This document shows positions 59,495-64,000 of a stretch of DNA of 64,000 nucleotides, one piece after another. The position numbers were made by a program, and so were the translations under genes. Numbering within the stretch: position 1 is the first letter of the stretch; each line of letters starts with the position of its first letter. The stretch spans positions 567,001-631,000 of the forward strand of contig NZ_CP139707.1 in assembly GCF_034377145.1 (NCBI RefSeq), in the 5' to 3' direction. Below the pieces are notes generated by a model. That model worked only from the letters and a program-made list of their open reading frames with translations. It was not told the origin of the DNA and did not search any database. This DNA comes from Sulfitobacter sp. OXR-159 (GTDB lineage: Bacteria; Pseudomonadota; Alphaproteobacteria; Rhodobacterales; Rhodobacteraceae).

Positions 59495-61403
59495 CGCTGC
59501 CTTCTTCGGTTTCGTCGGATTCCCCGATCTCTTCTGCCGTGGTATCGCCCGTTTCTTCCGCAGATTCCAGCGCTGTTTCGTCTTCGGGCGTCTCAGACTC
59601 AGGTTGGATCAGGCGGAATTCGATGCGGCGGTTGGCTTCGCGGCCTTCCTCGGTCTTGTTGTCGGCGATGGGGTTTTCTTCGCCATAGCCTTTGGCAAGG
59701 AAGGACGAGGTCAGCACCCGGCGGGCGCGCAATTCGTTCAGAACCGATTCAGCGCGGCTTTGCGACAGCGACAGGTTCATCGATTCGCGGCCTTGGCTGT
59801 CGGTGTAGCCCTGAATTTCCAGCGGGATGTCACCGCAGCGTTTCAGCACCTCGGCGATATCATCCATCGTGCCCAGAGCGGCCGCGTCGATCGTGGCGCT
59901 GCCCGGCTCGAAAGTGATCTTGCCGATTTTCAGGATTTCGCGAATCTCGGCTTCGCATTCTTCGGGTGTGGGCAGACCCGCGATGGGGTCGAGCTTTTCT
60001 TGATAGGTGATGTCGATGCTGTAATCCGCACCTTCGCCCAGCTTGTCGGCCAAGAGTGAGGCAACGGTGGTGTTCGCATCCTTGTTGCCGGTGTTGCCCA
60101 TCACCTCAAGCCGGTCGGGCGTGACGTTGACAGAGCCGTTGGCGAGCGAGGCCATGGCCTCCAGCCCGGTCAGGACGCGGGTGGCCCAATCGTCCGGCAG
60201 GGTCTCGTCCAGACGTGCGGCGGTATAGACATTGGCCGATCCGAAATGCGATTTCGCGTAGCTGTCCGCCAGATCGCGCAGCCCCTCGGTCGAGAGCCGT
60301 CCGCGCAGTTGCACCTGCCCCTCGGGCGAGAGGGTGGCGGTGAATTCGGGCGGGCCTGCGTCGGGGTCTTCGACTTTCGGCAGTTTCGCAGTCAGGGCGA
60401 AAACATCCGGCAGGGCGTTTTCCAACTCGCCCACAACGCGGTCGAAGGTGTTGGACTCAGTGCCGGGTGCGGCCAGCAATGTAATGTCTGCATCCGCGAA
60501 AGAAATGGCGCCTTGGCCCACGCGGCTCAGCGCTTCGATGGCCAGCGCCACGGCGCGGCCCCAGTTCGGGCTGGGCACACCCAGACCGATGGTGCAATCG
60601 GCACTTTCTGACGCGCCGGCGGCGATGCCCGCTTTCAGGATGCGGTTGGCGGCGGCTTCGGTATCGGCAGAGCAAGCATCGAAACGCGCGCCTTCCGCGT
60701 CGATCTCAAACCGCAGGGTAAAGGGGGTGATCACCGGGCGGGGTGCTGCGATGTCGAGCCGCAGCCGCAGGCTGGGCGGGGCCGCGCGCTGCAGTTTGCG
60801 CTCCATCTGCGCCTTGGCGGCGGCGCTGTCGGCGATGGCGGTAATCGTCACCCGCCCCGCATCGACCGAGGCTTTGGCGCGGGGCAGGTCCGCCATGGCA
60901 CGCACCGCAAAGTTCAGCGCGTCTTCCCAGCCTTCGGGGGCTGGATAGTCTGCGGATTCCAACAGGTCGGTTACCGTGGCGTCACCGGCCATGTCGCCAA
61001 AGGCGTCGATCACCGCCTCGCGGTCGGTGCTGGTGGGGATCAGGCCAATGATCGAGATGCCCGCATCATTGCGCAGAACCTCGGCAGAGAAACGCGGCGG
61101 GGCGATGCCGGATTGGGCCTCGACCTCCATCTCGTCGATCACGCGAGCGGCGTCGACCACGGTGCCTGCGGTCGACAGGGCGCGGAAACGCACGGCCTCG
61201 GTCGGGGCGATCCCGGCGAGGGTGACTTGCAGACCATCGGCCTGCACCTCGGCCCATGTCATGCCCTGATCGTCCAGCGCGTCACGCACACCGATTTCAG
61301 AAGTATCCTCGATCAACTGCACCGAAAAGCTTGCCGCCACGAGAGAGACCACCCCTGCGGCTGCAAAGGTCAGGGCGATCATGAAAATGGCGGAGAGGCG
61401 CAT
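59478..61403 (-). CDS. OmpA-family protein with BON-like repeats
   Basis: The 641-residue protein starts MRLSAIFMIALTFAAAGVVS at 61403 with one amino-terminal membrane or signal segment. The middle part (about 40-500) holds several BON/OSD-like alpha-beta repeats, such as TLAGIAPTEAVRFRALSTAG and ITIIGL-like ISIIGLIPTSTDREAVIDAF. The C-terminal OmpA domain (about 500-610: ITFEPGSATIDAAALGTMDD, later GYTDSQGRESMNLSLSQSRA) binds peptidoglycan. The last residues form a highly acidic tail. It probably links envelope layers. Confidence 0.88.
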   Translation of the reverse strand: MRLSAIFMIALTFAAAGVVSLVAASFSVQLIEDTSEIGVRDALDDQGMTWAEVQADGLQVTLAGIAPTEAVRFRALSTAGTVVDAARVIDEMEVEAQSGIAPPRFSAEVLRNDAGISIIGLIPTSTDREAVIDAFGDMAGDATVTDLLESADYPAPEGWEDALNFAVRAMADLPRAKASVDAGRVTITAIADSAAAKAQMERKLQRAAPPSLRLRLDIAAPRPVITPFTLRFEIDAEGARFDACSADTEAAANRILKAGIAAGASESADCTIGLGVPSPNWGRAVALAIEALSRVGQGAISFADADITLLAAPGTESNTFDRVVGELENALPDVFALTAKLPKVEDPDAGPPEFTATLSPEGQVQLRGRLSTEGLRDLADSYAKSHFGSANVYTAARLDETLPDDWATRVLTGLEAMASLANGSVNVTPDRLEVMGNTGNKDANTTVASLLADKLGEGADYSIDITYQEKLDPIAGLPTPEECEAEIREILKIGKITFEPGSATIDAAALGTMDDIAEVLKRCGDIPLEIQGYTDSQGRESMNLSLSQSRAESVLNELRARRVLTSSFLAKGYGEENPIADNKTEEGREANRRIEFRLIQPESETPEDETALESAEETGDTTAEEIGESDETEEGSGDEQN

Positions 61404-61462
61404 GGGCGGCCTTCTGGTTGTTAAGCTCAAGACTTGATACGCGCGTCCTGCCGGGGGTGCAA

Positions 61463-62437
61463 TCAGGCCAGAAGACTTGCTGCGAAAAACAACAGCGGGA
61501 TCATGCCGGTATCGCGGTTGGCGCGAAAGAGCTGCAAGAGCTTGGCGTTGTCTTTGGTGTCCAGCCCGCGCAATTGCCACGCCATATGCCATCCCATGGC
61601 CCAAGGCCCGCCAAGCGCAATCGCCAGCGCCAGCACCGAAGCCTCTGGCAGGCCGGCATAGATCACGGCGATCCCCATCAAACCGACAGTCGCCATGAGG
61701 AAGCGCCGCAGCCATTTGCCAGAATTCTCTCCAAAGAGCCGGGCGGTGGATTTGACCCCGATCAGCGCGTCATCCTCGGCATCCTGATGGGCGTAGATTG
61801 TGTCATAGAACAGCGTCCAAGCGATCCCGGCGAGGTAGAGCACCACGGCGGGCGCGTGCAACGTGCCCGCATGCGCCGTCCAAGCCAGCATCGCGCCCCA
61901 GTTAAAGGCGAGGCCCAGAAAGACCTGCGGCCACCATGTGAACCGTTTGGCGAAGGGATAGACAGCCACCGGCAGCAGCGCCAGGACACCCATGGCAATG
62001 GCCGCTTGGTTAAAGGAAAGCAGTATCAGCAGCGCCAGCAGCATTTGCCCCACCATCCACGCCAGCGCCTGTTTTACCGTGACCGCCCCCGAAGGGATCG
62101 GTCGCGAGCGGGTGCGCGCGACCTTGCCGTCGATGTTGCGGTCGGTGATGTCGTTCCACGTACAGCCCGCCCCTCGCATCAGAAAGGCGCCGATGCCGCA
62201 GCCTGCGAAGATCCACAGATCCTCCCACCGTGGCGATTGGTCAAACAGGATCGCAAGGCTCAACCCCCACCAGCAGGGCAGCAGCAACAGCCATGTGCCG
62301 ATGGGCCGGTCCGCACGGCTCAGCCGCAGGTAGGGGCGCAGCCCGGCAGGGGCGTAACGGTCGACCCAATTGTCGGTCACAGCATCGGCAACAGGCGCAT
62401 CGGGCGTAGCATCTGGCGAAGGCGGCTGGTTGTGCAT
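61463..62437 (-). CDS. ubiA: 4-hydroxybenzoate polyprenyltransferase
   Basis: The 324-residue membrane protein starts at ATG 62437. It has the first Asp-rich motif in GCTWNDITDRNIDGKVARTR (NDxxDxxxD) and the second in DTIYAHQDAEDDALIGVKST (DxxxD), with eight to nine helices. It attaches the polyprenyl chain to 4-hydroxybenzoate in ubiquinone synthesis. A 25-residue hydrophilic amino tail precedes the domain. Its start codon is only 12 bp from the start of the divergent rsmE. Confidence 0.95.
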   Translation of the reverse strand: MHNQPPSPDATPDAPVADAVTDNWVDRYAPAGLRPYLRLSRADRPIGTWLLLLPCWWGLSLAILFDQSPRWEDLWIFAGCGIGAFLMRGAGCTWNDITDRNIDGKVARTRSRPIPSGAVTVKQALAWMVGQMLLALLILLSFNQAAIAMGVLALLPVAVYPFAKRFTWWPQVFLGLAFNWGAMLAWTAHAGTLHAPAVVLYLAGIAWTLFYDTIYAHQDAEDDALIGVKSTARLFGENSGKWLRRFLMATVGLMGIAVIYAGLPEASVLALAIALGGPWAMGWHMAWQLRGLDTKDNAKLLQLFRANRDTGMIPLLFFAASLLA

Positions 62438-62449
62438 ATATCTGGCCCC

Positions 62450-63169
62450 ATGAATGCGAAAATCAGATTGTATGTAGATCAGCCCTTGGGGCAGGGGCAA
62501 ACGGTTCCTTTGGCGCGCGAGCAGGCGCATTATCTCTTTGGGGTGATGCGGCTGTCGGTCGGGGCCGGGGTGCTTTTGTTCAACGGGCGCGATGGCGAAT
62601 GGCTAGCCGAGGTCGCTGAGGCGGGCAAACGCGGCGGGGTTCTGACCTGTGTCGAACAGACCCGCCCGTTGCAGATGCCGCCGGATCTGTGGCTGCTTTT
62701 CGCGCCGATCAAAAAGACCCGGACAGATTTTATTGTTGAAAAAGCCGCCGAGATGGGCGCCTCGCGCATTGTCCCGGTGATGACCGACTTCACCAACGCA
62801 GGCCGCGTGCAGCAGCCGCGCCTTCAGGCCCATGCGGTCGAAGCGGCAGAGCAATGCGGCGGCACCTATGTGCCCGAGGTGGCCGAGGCAGTGAAGCTAG
62901 GGCGGCTGCTGGATCAATGGGACAGCACCCGGCAGATCATGTTCTGCGATGAGGCTTTAGCCGGAGAGAGCGGCGCGCTTCCCACGGGGACAGGCGGACC
63001 ATGGGCCATTCTCATCGGTCCCGAAGGTGGGTTTTCGGAAGGAGAACGCAAGCGCTTGCACGGGTTTGATCATGCCCACGCCGTCACACTGGGGCCGCGC
63101 ATCCTGCGGGCCGATACGGCGGCGGTGGCGGCGATGACCATGTGGCAGCAGGCTTTGGGAGATTGGTGA
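62450..63169 (+). CDS. rsmE: 16S rRNA m3U1498 methyltransferase
   Basis: The 239-residue SPOUT methyltransferase starts MNAKIRLYVDQPLGQG. It has a PUA-like amino domain (AHYLFGVMRLSVGAGVLLFN) and the knot (KAAEMGASRIVPVMTDFTN, later WAILIGPEGGFSEGERKRL and LGPRILRADTAAVAAMT). It methylates U1498 of 16S rRNA. No ribosome site precedes the ATG, because the upstream DNA is the start of ubiA; a leaderless or very short leader transcript is likely. Confidence 0.96.
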   Translation: MNAKIRLYVDQPLGQGQTVPLAREQAHYLFGVMRLSVGAGVLLFNGRDGEWLAEVAEAGKRGGVLTCVEQTRPLQMPPDLWLLFAPIKKTRTDFIVEKAAEMGASRIVPVMTDFTNAGRVQQPRLQAHAVEAAEQCGGTYVPEVAEAVKLGRLLDQWDSTRQIMFCDEALAGESGALPTGTGGPWAILIGPEGGFSEGERKRLHGFDHAHAVTLGPRILRADTAAVAAMTMWQQALGDW

Positions 63170-63185
63170 TGCAAAGGATGACCCA

Positions 63186-63716
63186 ATGAGTTTCCTGCGC
63201 CAAGGCGCCCGCGACCAGCTTTGGCGCTGGCGCGAGGCGATTGTCGGCGGCGGGCTGATGCTCTTTGGGCTCTGGCTGGTGGCCGGGCCGGGCTTTTTGC
63301 TGGCGGTCCCGGGCTATGCGGCGCTTGCCGGGGGCGCGGCGCTGATCTGGATCGGCGTACAACGTGCCCGTTTTCGCGGTGAAGGTGACGGGGCGGGGGC
63401 CGTTCAGGTTGTCGAGGGGCAGATCTCCTATTTCGGCCCGCTGACCGGCGGCACGGTCGCTCTGCGCGAACTGCAGCGGCTCAGCCTCGACCGACAGATG
63501 TTTCCAGCCCATTGGCGGCTTGAGCCGCGCGACGATAAAGCGCCCCTGCTGATCCCGGTGAATGCCGCTGGCTCCGAGGCGCTTTTTGACGCTTTCGCCG
63601 CCCTGCCGGGCCTGCGCACCGAGCGGATGCTCTTTGAGTTGCGCAAGACCCGCCATGACGCCGTTGTGATCTGGGAGCGCGCGCCGCTGCGCCCGGCGCA
63701 TGTGTTGCTGCATTGA
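63186..63716 (+). CDS. Membrane-anchored hypothetical protein (176 aa)
   Basis: An amino-terminal amphipathic and hydrophobic segment (IVGGGLMLFGLWLVAGPGFL and the following LLAVPGYAALAGGAALIWIG) gives two membrane helices, followed by a soluble beta-rich domain (VQVVEGQISYFGPLTGGTVA, later WRLEPRDDKAPLLIPVNAAG). It begins 16 bp after rsmE and is conserved in position in Rhodobacterales as far as I recall. Function is unknown. Confidence 0.8.
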   Translation: MSFLRQGARDQLWRWREAIVGGGLMLFGLWLVAGPGFLLAVPGYAALAGGAALIWIGVQRARFRGEGDGAGAVQVVEGQISYFGPLTGGTVALRELQRLSLDRQMFPAHWRLEPRDDKAPLLIPVNAAGSEALFDAFAALPGLRTERMLFELRKTRHDAVVIWERAPLRPAHVLLH

Positions 63717-63812
63717 CAGCCCCGGCAAATCCGCCCATCCCTGCTAAACACGACGCCAAGTCGTCACCTTAGAAGACACCCAAGACGACCCTTCAAAACG
63801 GAGCCCTCGCAA

Positions 63813-64000
63813 ATGTCCATTCCTCAATCCGGCGGCGGCCCGATCGAACATCATGACCAAATGGCGCAGTATCTGGCCGACGGCTGCAAGCCAAAAGAAG
63901 ATTGGCGCATCGGCACAGAACACGAGAAATTCGGCTATTGCACTGATACTCATAAGCCGCTGCCCTATGAGGGCGACCGCTCAATCCGGGTGATGCTGGA
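63813..64000 (+). CDS. gshA: Glutamate-cysteine ligase (class III), 5' part only
   Basis: ATG at 63813 gives [20 protein letters not shown], then [18 protein letters not shown], the conserved GxEhEkf active-site start of the plant/alphaproteobacterial type of gamma-glutamylcysteine synthetase. The gene runs off the right edge after about 62 codons. It makes the first intermediate in glutathione synthesis. Confidence 0.92.
   Translation, partial: MSIPQSGGGPIEHHDQMAQYLADGCKPKEDWRIGTEHEKFGYCTDTHKPLPYEGDRSIRVML

Overview
The window looks like a chromosomal segment of a GC-rich marine alphaproteobacterium, most likely Rhodobacterales (Roseobacter group, Sulfitobacter-like). This rests on the overall style of the proteins: L34, UbiA, RsmE, MoaDE, UvrC, PgsA, a CIO-type bd oxidase, FixJ- and NarL-type regulators and a class III glutamate-cysteine ligase. 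No database search was possible, so the taxonomy is inference. I saw no integrase, complete insertion sequence, rRNA or CRISPR array. There is one tRNA, tRNA-Arg(ACG).

Layout. 0-5.6 kb: 5' part of rpmH, a TVP38-type membrane protein coupled to a mercuric-reductase-like flavoprotein, an orphan sensor kinase, tRNA-Arg, an HCCA-isomerase-like protein, a 46-aa membrane peptide and the wreck of an M24 peptidase gene. 5.6-20 kb: an accessory surface block with a lambda-lysozyme-like secreted protein, a 1913-aa DUF11/beta-barrel protein, an 877-aa DUF11 protein and a 170-aa DUF11-like protein, followed by a NarL-type response regulator, a cysteine-free molybdopterin-fold protein and a hybrid kinase with an HPt domain. 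A 9-bp motif (AAAGGATAG / CTATCCTTT) recurs in the promoter regions of these units and suggests one regulon. 20-27.7 kb: a ferric-siderophore uptake locus (binding protein, two permeases, ATPase, TonB receptor, siderophore-interacting reductase) with a shared 19-bp operator-like element.

27.7-45.3 kb: HtpX, small membrane proteins, an SDR/LysR divergent pair, then a stretch dense in signalling genes: two orphan kinases, a PAS-LuxR regulator, a PAS kinase/FixJ pair, and a DegS-like protease divergent from an OmpR/kinase pair. Among them are an FAH-family hydrolase and an alpha/beta hydrolase preceded by two tiny coupled ORFs. 45.4-48 kb: cyanide-insensitive bd oxidase cydAB with a 36-aa accessory peptide. 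48-55 kb: quinone oxidoreductase, DMT exporter, CoxG-like protein, ABC exporter, S49 peptidase, a 54-aa Cys4 membrane peptide, a Ca2+/Na+ antiporter and a pteridine-reductase-like SDR. 55-64 kb: housekeeping uvrC-pgsA-moaD-moaE, then VOC protein, OmpA-family protein, ubiA and rsmE (divergent, start codons 12 bp apart), a DUF protein and the 5' end of the glutamate-cysteine ligase gene.

The strongest candidate for an undescribed system is the 5.6-20 kb DUF11 block. It combines a secreted multi-repeat protein, a very large outer-membrane-type partner, a cell-wall hydrolase and a dedicated phosphorelay, apparently tied together by one operator motif and with an attenuator-like hairpin between the two large genes.
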